DNA from: Hedera helix
Lineage: Eukaryota > Streptophyta > Magnoliopsida > Apiales > Araliaceae
Assembly (NCBI GenBank): GCA_947179155.2
Contig: OX359275.1
Span: 2,971,001 to 3,035,000 of the forward strand
DNA: 64,000 bases
Direction: 5' to 3'
The stretch's first letter is position 1; each line of letters starts with the position of its first letter. This document shows, piece by piece, positions 23,445-34,229 of the stretch. The notes beneath the pieces are model-generated. The model saw nothing but the letters and a program-made list of their open reading frames with translations. It was not told the DNA's origin and searched no databases. A program made the position numbers and the translations under genes.

Positions 23445-26400
23445 TGTGACGCCCCCAAATCTAGGCCCACACAGCCCAAACTTGAGTCGTCAAAAGACTA
23501 CAACAAAATTATTACAATGAAATACAACGTACAATAATACAGTGGATAATACAACACAACTAAGTCTTCATTATTATTGCCACACTATTTTATAACACGT
23601 GAAGACTATGATTGCTATCCCCGCACTCTCACTCCATTCCCCGGCTAGACCCCGTTACGTTCTCATCTCCTGTTGAAAAACAATGGAACGAAAAGAAAGG
23701 GTGAGCTCAAATAGCCCAGTAAGAAATATCATGACTAAGATAATGACGTATAATTTATCATTAGCCTTCAACAGTTGAGTTCTTGATAGAATACAATAGA
23801 CTACAAGGTTTATATCAAAAACTGCAGTTAAATTCTTAAACAACGTTCAGATCAATAATAGCAGCGGAATGAGCAATCTATTAGAAGAATAATGCAGACT
23901 ATAATGTCCACTCGCTTCTCTTTTTAGTAAAAATATCATCAACTTTTATCATCTGAAATACCATTAGTCAAGATAATACAACTTCACAGTTCCTGGTCAT
24001 AATCATGCAGATCAACAGTTCGTCTTTGCACTACGGGCCAAAGACATTCAATATAACACCAACGGTCATGATTATACCAGATTCAGCCTTTGGTCATAAT
24101 CATACCAACCAACAGTTCATCTTTGCACTACGGGCCAAAGAGAACTTTCACCACGTGTCATAAAAGACACCGAACAGATGTATCGCCTTTAACCTAGTAT
24201 ATCGCCTTTAACCTATCATCTGTTCAACAATTATATCACATCTGTGCCCCCGGCCACAGATATTCACAACAGCTTGATTCTTGATGATTAATACAAATAA
24301 CAGTGATACAAATGATGAACAGAAGAACAGGATAAACAATAAGTATCAGAAGTTTACTTTGTGCAGATTCAAATAATGTCCAAATTGCCAACATGATGTG
24401 GAGTGAAATGATATTCAAGATCCACAGTTCAGAATAACGATTACAGTTCAATAGAAATGTTCAGAAAATAGGAAGGTTCAGTTGAAATAATGAAATTCAA
24501 CTATTATGGAACATATAATATTTTCAGGAATTATAGAAGCAATAGTTCCATAATAAGTTTCGATTCAGGTGTATGAAAGAAAATAATATCCCTTACCGTA
24601 GCAGGTTTGATTAACAAAAGGTGAAGGAAATTAATATCCATTACCATAATAAGTTTGAATAATGGAAGATGAAAAAAATGGTATCCCTTATGAGTATAAA
24701 GAAAAATGATATCACTTACGAATATGGAATAAAAGTGTCATGTGATAATTCGTGTAGACAAATTATTTCCACACGAGACAAATAAAAAGGGTTATTCACC
24801 AACAGGCGGTAATCTGCGCCGTAAGGTTATTCCCATCAATTTGAATACGAAGGGTTATTCACCAAACAGGCGATAATCCGCGCCGTAAGGTTATTCCCAT
24901 CAATTTGAATACGAAGAGTTATTCACCAAACAGGCGTTAATCCGCACCGTAAGGTTATTCTCAAAGATTAATAAGGAATGAATACAAAAGGTTATTCACC
25001 AACAGGCGATAATCCGCACCGTAAGGTTATTCTCAAAGATTAATAAGGAATGAATACAAAAGGTTATTCACCAACAGGCGGTAAACCGCGCCGTAAGGTT
25101 ATTCCCACAATTTAATACATGGAAGTAAATGGCACAAGAAAGAAACGATATTATTTTCGAGAATCAAAGAGTGATAATCCCTTCCAATAAGAAAGAAATA
25201 ATATCCATTTATGATGATGAAAAGAATGATACCCCTTACCGTAGTAAGTTTAAATAATAGAAGATGAAAGAATATGATATTCCTTACCTTAACACGTGAC
25301 TGGATATTGATTTAAATGAGGTTGATCAACCTATATATTTATAATAAAATTAGTAATTACAATATATAAATTTCAAAGTGTATGATAACTCGTATAATAT
25401 GAACTATCAAAATTATATATATTTAACATAATTTTTGTAGTATAATATAACTACTTTAAAATAGTTTTTAAAATAATATTCTAAAATAAATCTTCCAAAG
25501 AAAGCTTTTAAAAATGAATCTTCTCAAAGAAGAGTCTTCTAAAGGAAGATTTGTGAATACCGTGAAAAATAGGAATTTATGAAATTACTACTCTTTAATA
25601 AAAGACTTACTTGAAAAATTCCTGCACTCCTTTTGGCTTTCAAACTCTCAAAATAACCTTACTATTCTCAGAGAAAACTCATAAAATTCTTATAGAAAAA
25701 TTTTATGTTTTAGGTGTGATTTTTCTATTCAGCTGAGCAAGCTATTTATAGGAGAAAATAAGACACTATGCTGGTAGGTGGCAGCAGGCGTGATGCACGC
25801 CTGCCTCAATCTTTCAAAATTGGCAGCAGTCGGCTGCCAACCTTCCAGCTCAATTCTCACATTTTAATTTTCATGTGGGCCCCACATGGGTCCCACATGT
25901 TACTATTCACGTTACTATTCCAAATAGTAAAATTAATTATTATTATTATTATTTTTTTTTTTTTTAAAAAATTTAATTATTCTTCCTGTGAGTCCAACAT
26001 ATAAAATAATGCTACAACAATAATTCAACAATAATGTAATAAACACGTTACAGATTATTATTAATTTAATAATATAAATTATAGTGTATTTGCTACTGTG
26101 ACAATTATTAGATTCAATAATTTTAAACTACAGTGCACCAACAATTATTGACTCGATGATATGAAATACAGTGTAATGACAATTATTGAATCAATAATGC
26201 AAAATACTGTGTAGCAACAATAATTGAATTGATAATATAAAATATTATGCAGTGACAATTATTGATGAAATGATGCGTAACAGTTATGGTGTCAATAATA
26301 TGAGACACTGTGCAATACCGTGTGCTACTGTAGAGTACCGTGTGCTACAGAAAATACCATAAATTACCGTATGCTACTATTCTTTTATCACCGGTATTTT

Positions 26401-26697
26401 AACAGTTAACACCGTTGACTATTTTTATTTAAAAAGGTTACTTCTGTCGTTTTCTATATCCGACAAATATTCCGTTGTGGGGTCCACAAATAATTTGTTA
26501 TTTCGGCGCCGTCGTACGGCACGAATATTCCCCGACAAAACGAATATTCCCCGACAAAAAGAATATTGTCCGACAAAATAAAATTTGCACATAACATCCT
26601 TAACTTTCAATTTTGTCAATTTAACCATTTACTGTTTCAGGAAAAATATATATGAAGAAAAATTAAATTTTGTATTTCATAAATTCGGGGTCTTACA
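23445..26697 (-). repeat. 5' LTR of the autonomous chromovirus (3,253 bp)
   Basis: Nearly identical to 15366-18617. Differences seen by eye include single substitutions near 23611, 23749 and 24678, one near 26541 (AAAACGAATA against AAAATGAATA), and the length of an ATT/T run near 25940. It contains the tandem array at 24791-25109. Confidence 0.95.
25741..25752 (-). promoter_or_regulatory. TATA box in the 5' LTR of the autonomous chromovirus
   Basis: The minus strand reads TCCTATAAATAGC, an excellent plant TATA box, followed by TGAATAGAAAAATCACACC, a plausible transcription-start/R-region start. The same block is kept in all family copies (about 506, 28500, 31597 and 53075, and on the minus strand near 17664). 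Confidence 0.72.
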
Positions 26698-26702
26698 TTT
26701 TT

Positions 26703-27518
26703 CACCAAGTTTTATAAACATGTCAATGATTTATATTTATTTAATACTACTTCCATTTCACACATTTTTTATAGGAAAAAAGAAGAAGTCAATTTTTGAA
26801 ATTTTAAATTTTAGTTTCTAAATTGGTCAAAGAGTAAACTAAGACCATGCAGAAGATCAGTTTCTATAGTATTTGATAGATTTAAACAATCCATACCTTG
26901 ATATATTGGGTTGCATCAAAGTAAAGTAAATGAAAATTAAATAGTTTATTTCAAGTAAATTAATTAATTCTTTTGGAATCTTGTAGGAAAAATAAAGTAA
27001 ATGAAAATTAAGGAAAAGAAAAAATAAATGAAAATTATCTTCTTATATAAGTGTTTGAATCGACATTATATCAGTTGAAAAATAAGGACTAAAACTTTCT
27101 CAACATGCAATTTTTTTTTTAAAAATACAAGGTGAAATTTGAAAAAAAAATGCGAGATTAGATTTGAAAAAATAAATTATTTCTGATAAAAAAAAATTAA
27201 AAAAATTAAAAAATATGTAATCCATGGGTGTCCTCTGAATTATGGCCTTACCACCCTCACATAAAGAGGAGGTAAGATTATCTTGGCCTCCTAGCGTCAG
27301 CCCCTCCGACTCAAACTCTTTATTTCTAAAACTTCGACTAAAAAACGGTGTATATTCCAATTTTGACTATTACAAAAAGTGATCAAATCTAACAATATTA
27401 ATAATTTTAATTGAACAAATTTATAAATTATAACATTTAATTAGACAAGTTTGATTGACTGTGCGATGCACTGGTTAGTTTGTATTATTTTTTTATAAAT
27501 ATTTAATAATATTTTATT
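26703..27518. other. AT-rich spacer between the two chromovirus-family elements
   Basis: No coding region or recognisable repeat. Poly-A and poly-T tracts are frequent (27111-27200). The 816-bp spacer keeps the two insertions as separate events with their own target duplications. Confidence 0.5.
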
Positions 27519-30165
27519 TGTAAGACCCCGAATTTATGAAATACAAAATTTAATTTTTCTTCATATATATTTTTCCTGAAACAGTAAATGGTTAAATTGA
27601 CAAAATTGAAAGTTAAGGATGTTATGTGCAAATTTTATTTTGTCGGACAATATTCTTTTTGTCGGGGAATATTCGTTTTGTCGGGGAATATTCGGGCCGT
27701 ACGACGGCGCCGAAATAACTAATTATTGGTGGACCCCACAACGGAATAATTGTCGGATATAGAAAACGACAGAAGTAACCTTTTTAAATAAAAATAGTCA
27801 ACGGTGTTGACTGTTAAAATACCGGTGATAAAAGAATAGTAGCATACGGTAATTTATGGTATTTTATTGTGGCACACGGTATTCTACAGTAGCACACGGT
27901 ATTGCACAGTGTCTCATATTATTGACACCGTAACTGTTACGCATCATGTCATCAATAATTGTCACTACATAATATTTTATATTATCAATTCAATTATTGT
28001 TGCTACACAGTATTTTGCATTATTGATTCAATAATTGTCATTACACTGTATTTCATATCATTGACTCAATAATTGTTGCTGCACTGTTTTTTTTAAAATT
28101 ATTGAACCTAATAATTGTCACAGTTGCAAATATACTGTAATTTATATTATTAAATTAATAATAATCTGTAACGTATTTATTACATTATTGTTGTAGCATT
28201 ATTTTATTTTATATGTTGGACCCACAGGAAAAATAAAAAATTTTATTTTTCAAAAGTTACTATTCACTCCCGGAATTTACTATTCATTCCCGGAAAAGTT
28301 ACTATTCACTGACGGAAGTCACTGTTCATCTCGGGGGAAGTTATTGTTCATCTACCGACAAAAGTTACTGTTCATTACTGTTCACTTTTTGAAAATTTTA
28401 AAGTTACTGTGCAAGTATTGAAAATTTTTAAAAACGTTTGCGCAGCCTCTGCTGAATTTTTTTTTTAGTTCACCTACCACGCATAGTAACCTCTTTTCTC
28501 CTATAAATAGCTTGTTCAGCTGAATAGAAAAATCACACCTAAAACATAAAATTTTTCTATAAGAATTTTATGAGTTTTCTCTGAGAATAGTAAGCTTATT
28601 TTGAGAGTTTGAAAGCCAAAAGGAGTGCAGAAATTTTTCAAGTAAGTCTTTTATTAAAGAGTAGTAATTTCATAAATTCCTATATTTTACGGTATTCACA
28701 AATCTTCCTTTAGAAGACTCTTCTTTAAGAAGATTCATTTTTAAAAGCTTTCTTCGGAAGATTTATTTTGGAATATTATTTTAAAAACTATTTTAAAGTA
28801 GTTATATTATACTACAAAAATTATGTTAAATATATATAATTTTGATAGTTCATATTATACGAGTTATCATACACTTTGAAATTTATATGTTGTAATTACT
28901 AATTTTATTATAAATATATAGGTTGATCAATATCATTTTTATCAATATCCAGTAACCAGATAAGGTAAGAAATGTCATTTTTTTTACACTCTTGAACTTG
29001 CTACGGTAAGGGATATTATTTTCTTTCATACTCCTGAATCGAAACTTATTATGGAACTATTGCTTCTATAATTCCTGAAAATATTATATGTTCCATAATA
29101 GTTGAACTTCATTATTTCAACTGAACCTTCCTATTTTCTGAACATTTCTATTGAACTGTAATCGTTATTCTGAACTGTGGATCTTGAATATCATTTTTAA
29201 ATTTCACTCCACATCATGTTGGCAATTTGGACATTATTTGAATCTGCACAAAGTAAACTTCCGATACTTATTGTTTATCCTGTTCTTCTGTTCATCATTT
29301 GTATCACTGTTATTTGTATTAATCATCAAGAATCAAGCTGTTGTGAATATCTGTGGCCGGGGGCACAGATGTGATATAATTGTTGAACAGATGATAGGTT
29401 AAAGGCGATATACTAGGTTAAAGGCGATACATCTGTTCGGTGTCTTTTATGACACGTGGTGAATGTTCTCTTTGGCCCGTAGTGCAAAGATGAACTGTTG
29501 GTTGGTATGATTATGACCAAAGGCTGAATCTGGTATAATCATGACCGTTGGTGTTATATTGAATGTCTTTGGCCCGTAGTGCAAAGATGAACTGTTGATC
29601 TGCATGATTATGACCAGGAACTGTGAAGTTGTATTATTTTGACTAATGGTATTTCAGATGATAAAAGTTGATGATATTTTTACTAAAAAGAGAAGCGAGT
29701 GGATATTATAGTCTGCATTATTCTTCTAATAGATTGCTCATTCCGCTGCTATTATTGATCTGAACGTTGTTTAAGAATTTAACTGCAGTTTTTGATATAA
29801 ACCTTGTAGTCTATTGTATTCTATCAAGAACTCAACTGTTGAAGGCTAATGATAATTTATTCGTCATTATCTTAGTCATGATATTTCTTACTGGGCTATT
29901 TGAGCTCACCCTTTCTTTTGTTCCATTGTTTTTCAACAGGAGATGAAAACGTAACAGGGTCTAGCCGGGGGATGGAGTGAGAGTCCGAGGAATAGCTGTC
30001 GTAGTCTTCACGTGTTGTAAAATAGTGTGGCAATAATAGTGAAGACTTAGTTGTGTATTATTATACATTGTATTGTTGTACGTTGTGCTTTGTTGTAATA
30101 ATTTTGTTGTAGTCTTTTGACGACTCAAGTTTGGGCTGCGTGGGCTCAGATTTGGGGGCGTCACA
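27519..30165 (+). repeat. 5' LTR of the non-autonomous element (2,647 bp)
   Basis: Starts TGTAAGACCCCG and ends GGGCGTCACA. Relative to the 3.25-kb LTRs it lacks the tandem array and has a different segment before the TATA box, with repeated TTACTATTCACTCCCGGAA-like and TTACTGTTCA motifs (about 28254-28400). The TATA-like CTATAAATAG is at 28501-28510. Confidence 0.93.
28501..28510 (+). promoter_or_regulatory. TATA box in the 5' LTR of the non-autonomous element
   Basis: CTATAAATAG is followed by a conserved GAATAGAAAAATCACACC start region, identical in context to the autonomous LTR, so transcription of the derivative is plausible. Confidence 0.7.
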
Positions 30166-30167
30166 GT

Positions 30168-30180
30168 TGGTATCAGAGCC
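30168..30180 (+). other. Primer-binding site 1 of the non-autonomous element
   Basis: TGGTATCAGAGCC begins two bases after the 5' LTR, a standard plant initiator-Met-tRNA primer site, closer to consensus than the site in the autonomous copy. Confidence 0.82.
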
Positions 30181-30336
30181 ATATAACGAAGAGCCCCGAG
30201 CCTCTCGCTGGTGACTTCCTAGGGAAAGGGGATGCACCGAAGCCAGACTCTCCGTAGGGGACGCCTATAGTACAGGTGGCAAACTGATAGGTACCATTGT
30301 GAGGTGCTGTCCCTATGGTGGGATGAGAGTCACAGT

Positions 30337-30354
30337 TGGCATCAGAGCTTAGGG
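30337..30354 (+). other. Second primer-binding-site-like sequence
   Basis: TGGCATCAGAGCTTAGGG is preceded by AGTCACAGT, mimicking an LTR end. It matches the autonomous element's own site at 17 of 18 bases. The roughly 169 bp between the two sites are absent from the autonomous element. Confidence 0.7.
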
Positions 30355-30533
30355 ATATGGTCTTTAATGGAGATCTGGGGTAGAACTAGGAGGAGAAAGA
30401 CGAATATAATCAGTCACTAGTGTGTCCCACCTAAATTAGATTTTGTTATCTAACGAATCGATTTGAATGTAGGAACAGAAAGTGATGAGTCAGTTTGTTT
30501 GAACTAACAATTATTTTGTGACCACAGTTTAGT

Positions 30534-30620
30534 ATGACATCTGGAAATCAGGAGGATAACTTTGAAATGCCCGGTACGTCAATTTCGGGGACGAAATTTC
30601 ATAAGGAGGGGAGGTTGTAA
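30534..30620 (+). CDS. 28-codon residual ORF fusing the Gag start to the polyprotein end
   Basis: The frame begins MTSGNQE (the autonomous Gag begins MASGNQE) and passes directly into FEMPGTSISGTKFHKEGRL, the exact C-terminus of the 1543-aa polyprotein, ending at the same TAA inside the LTR. About 1,515 codons are gone, yet the frame is kept. It has no known domain. It may be a passive relic of a deletion or of template switching, and I do not claim that a peptide is made. Confidence 0.6.
   Translation: MTSGNQEDNFEMPGTSISGTKFHKEGRL
30603..30615 (+). other. Polypurine tract of the non-autonomous element
   Basis: AAGGAGGGGAGGT sits directly before the 3' LTR and is identical to the autonomous element's tract. 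Confidence 0.88.
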
Positions 30621-33262
30621 GACCCCGAATTTATGAAATACAAAATTTAATTTTTCTTCATATATATTTTTCCTGAAACAGTAAATGGTTAAATTGACAA
30701 AATTGAAAGTTAAGGATGTTATGTGCAAATTTTATTTTGTCGGACAATATTCTTTTTGTCGGGGAATATTCATTTTGTCGGGGAATATTCGGGCCGTACG
30801 ACGGCGCCGAAATAACTAATTATTGGTGGACCCCACAACGGAATAATTGTCGGATATAGAAAACGACAGAAGTAACCTTTTTAAATAAAAATAGTCAACG
30901 GTGTTGACTGTTAAAATACCGGTGATAAAAGAATAGTAGCATACGGTAATTTATGGTATTTTATTGTGGCACACGGTATTCTACAGTAGCACACGGTATT
31001 GCACAGTGTCTCATATTATTGACACCGTAACTGTTACGCATCATGTCATCAATAATTGTCACTACATAATATTTTATATTATCAATTCAATTATTATTGC
31101 TACACAGTATTTTGCATTATTGATTCAATAATTGTCATTACACTGTATTTCATATCATTGACTCAATAATTGTTGCTGCACTGTTTTTTTTAAAATTATT
31201 GAACCTAATAATTGTCACAGTTGCAAATATACTGTAATTTATATTATTAAATTAATAATAATCTGTAACGTATTTATTACATTATTGTTGTAGCATTATT
31301 TTATTTTATATGTTGGACCCACAGGAAAAATAAAAATTTTTATTTTTCAAAAGTTACTATTCACTCCCGGAATTTACTATTCATTCCCGGAAAAGTTACT
31401 ATTCACTGACGGAAGTCACTGTTCATCTCGGGGGAAGTTACTGTTCATCTACCGACAAAAGTTACTGTTCATTACTGTTCACTTTTTGAAAATTTTAAAG
31501 TTACTGTGCAAGTATTGAAAATTTTTAAAAACGTTTGCGCAGCCTCTGCTGAATTTTTTTTTTAGTTCACCTACCACGCATAGTAACCTCTTTTCTCCTA
31601 TAAATAGCTTGTTCAGCTGAATAGAAAAATCACACCTAAAACATAAAATTTTTCTATAAGAATTTTATGAGTTTTCTCTGAGAATAGTAAGCTTATTTTG
31701 AGAGTTTGAAAGCCAAAAGGAGTGCAGAAATTTTTCAAGTAAGTCTTTTATTAAAGAGTAGTAATTTCATAAATTCCTATATTTTACGGTATTCACAAAT
31801 CTTCCTTTAGAAGACTCTTCTTTAAGAAGATTCATTTTTAAAAGCTTTCTTCGGAAGATTTATTTTGGAATATTATTTTAAAAACTATTTTAAAGTAGTT
31901 ATATTATACTACAAAAATTATGTTAAATATATATAATTTTGATAGTTCATATTATACGAGTTATCATACACTTTGAAATTTATATGTTGTAATTACTAAT
32001 TTTATTATAAATATATAGGTTGATCAATATCATTTTTATCAATATCCAGTCACCAGATAAGGTAAGAAATGTCATTTTTTTTACACTCTTGAACTTGCTA
32101 CGGTAAGGGATATTATTTTCTTTCATACTCCTGAATCGAAACTTATTATGGAACTATTGTTTCTATAATTCCTGAAAATATTATATGTTCCATAATAGTT
32201 GAACTTCATTATTTCAACTGAACCTTCCTATTTTCTGAACATTTCTATTGAACTGTAATCGTTATTCTGAACTGTGGATCTTGAATATCATTTTTAAATT
32301 TCACTCCACATCATGTTGGCAATTTGGACATTATTTGAATCTGCACAAAGTAAACTTCCGATACTTATTGTTTATCCTGTTCTTCTGTTCATCATTTGTA
32401 TCACTGTTATTTGTATTAATCATCAAGAATCAAGCTGTTGTGAATATCTGTGGCCGGGGGCACAGATGTGATATAATTGTTGAACAGATGATAGGTTAAA
32501 GGCGATATACTAGGTTAAAGGCGATACATCTGTTCGGTGTCTTTTATGACACGTGGTGAATATTCTCTTTGGCCCGTAGTGCAAAGATGAACTGTTGGTT
32601 GGTATGATTATGACCAAAGGCTGAATCTGGTATAATCATGACCGTTGGTGTTATATTGAATGTCTTTGGCCCGTAGTGCAAAGACGAACTGTTGATCTGC
32701 ATGATTATGACCAGGAACTGTGAAGTTGTATTATTTTGACTAATGGTATTTCAGATGATAAAAGTTGATGATATTTTTACTAAAAAGAGAAGCGAGTGGA
32801 TATTATAGTCTGCATTATTCTTCTAATAGATTGCTCATTCCGCTGCTATTATTGATCTGAACGTTGTTTAAGAATTTAACTGCAGTTTTTGATATAAACC
32901 TTGTAGTCTATTGTATTCTATCAAGAACTCAACTGTTGAAGGCTAATGATAATTTATTCGTCATTATCTTAGTCATGATATTTCTTACTGGGCTATTTGA
33001 GCTCACCCTTTCTTTTGTTCCATTGTTTTTCAACAGGAGATGAAAACGTAACAGGGTCTAGCCGGGGGATGGAGTGAGAGTCCGAGGAATAGCTGTCGTA
33101 GTCTTCACGTGTTGTAAAATAGTGTGGCAATAATAGTGAAGACTTAGTTGTGTATTATTATACATTGTATTGTTGTACGTTGTGCTTTGTTGTAATAATT
33201 TTGTTGTAGTCTTTTGACGACTCAAGTTTGGGCTGCGTGGGCTCAGATTTGGGGGCGTCACA
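30616..33262 (+). repeat. 3' LTR of the non-autonomous element (2,647 bp)
   Basis: Same length as the 5' LTR. Differences noticed include CATTTTGTCGG for CGTTTTGTCGG near 30771 and CAGTCACCAG for CAGTAACCAG near 32047. The short ORFs inside (for example 32248-32499) also occur in the other LTRs and are not genes. Confidence 0.93.
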
Positions 33263-33593
33263 TTATTGATATATATTTATTATTTATTTGTAATATTAAC
33301 AATTTAGATTAGCATATTCTATCACAATTAAAAGGAATTTAATTATTTTTATTATTGTGTGATTGAAAATTACAAATAATTGTCAAAATGGAGCTTTCCA
33401 TATTTTCATATTAAAAATTACAAATTAATTACATGTAATTGATTAAAATTACATATAACTTTTAGTAGTTTGAGAAAAAACCTTTTATATTGTTCCTCTA
33501 GTGTCAAATAGAATTTTGTATCATGATATTTTTAAATGATGCTTATATGTTCTTTAGTACTAACACAAAACTTTTATTAATCCTTAAACATGC

Positions 33594-33849
33594 AACTTCA
33601 AATTGAACAAAAATGTAGTCTCAAATAAAACCCATGAAATAAAATTTGTTTTATACCCACTAAACATAGTTTCACATTAGAAAAAAAAAACCACCTTTAT
33701 TATATACCCTCATTGCAAGTAACAAACTTCAAATTGAACGAAAATAGTCTCAAATAAAATCCATGAAATAAAATCTGTTTTATATCTACTAAACATAGTT
33801 TCAAATTGGGAAAAAAAAAACCCACCTTTATTATATACCCTTATTGCAA
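33594..33849. repeat. Tandem duplication, two ~128-bp copies
   Basis: 33594-33724 and 33725-33849 share AACTTCAAATTGAAC, TAGTCTCAAATAAAA, CATGAAATAAAAT, CTAAACATAGTTTCA and CCACCTTTATTATATACCC in the same order, with scattered substitutions. Confidence 0.88.
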
Positions 33850-34070
33850 GTAATTTCAAATTTGATGGGAATGTATAGAGAAGTTAGATACACTTCTTTA
33901 ATGCTTTTCAACGGTGTGAAGTTCTCATCCATTTTCAAATATATAATGAACATATTTTTAGTGAAATATACTTTTTGTAGAGAAGTATATATAGAATGAA
34001 AAATGTCCCATAAAAATTATTATACATGTAATATCTATTTATTAGTGTCTTAGTTTTTGTTCTTTCTAGA

Positions 34071-34229
34071 GTTCATATACATGAATCATATTAAATGAAT
34101 TTTGTATTAATTTTAGTTAATTGAAAGGTCTCTTGTTGGATTTTTTTAGAATTCATATACATGAATCATATTAAATGAATTTAATATTAATTTTAGTTAA
34201 TTGAAAAGACTCTTATTGGATTTTTCTCA
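34071..34229. repeat. Tandem duplication, two ~80-bp copies
   Basis: 34071-34150 and 34151-34229 both read TTCATATACATGAATCATAT, then TAAATGAATTT, then TTAGTTAATTGAAA, with a few changes. Confidence 0.88.

Larger units (their letters stand above)
15366..26697 (-). mobile_element. Complete Tekay/Del-like Ty3 chromovirus, 11.3 kb, TTTTT target duplication
   Basis: The element lies on the minus strand. Its 5' LTR is 23445-26697 and its 3' LTR is 15366-18617, both TG...CA on the element strand (TGTAAGACCCCG ... GGGCGTCACA). The flanks are TTTTT at 15361-15365 and TTTTT at 26698-26702, a 5-bp target duplication of the expected length. Internal features in element order are a primer-binding site, one uninterrupted gag-pol ORF (18613-23244), and a polypurine tract touching the 3' LTR. 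By eye the two LTRs differ at only a handful of positions plus a length change in an ATT run, so the insertion is young. Everything needed for autonomous retrotransposition seems present; activity is not shown. Confidence 0.95.
27519..33262 (+). mobile_element. Non-autonomous minimal derivative of the Tekay/Del-like family, 5.74 kb, TTATT target duplication
   Basis: Two LTRs of equal length (27519-30165 and 30616-33262, 2,647 bp each) are flanked by TTATT at 27514-27518 and 33263-33267. Only 450 bp separate them. That interval keeps a primer-binding site, a gag start and leader, the last codons of the polyprotein and the polypurine tract, but nothing of protease, RT, RNase H or integrase. The LTRs differ from each other at roughly eight positions seen by eye, so this insertion postdates the loss of the coding region: a derivative moved in this deleted form, presumably using proteins supplied in trans. 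It falls between the usual TRIM (short LTR) and LARD (long internal) classes, with long LTRs and a tiny interior. Confidence 0.93.
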
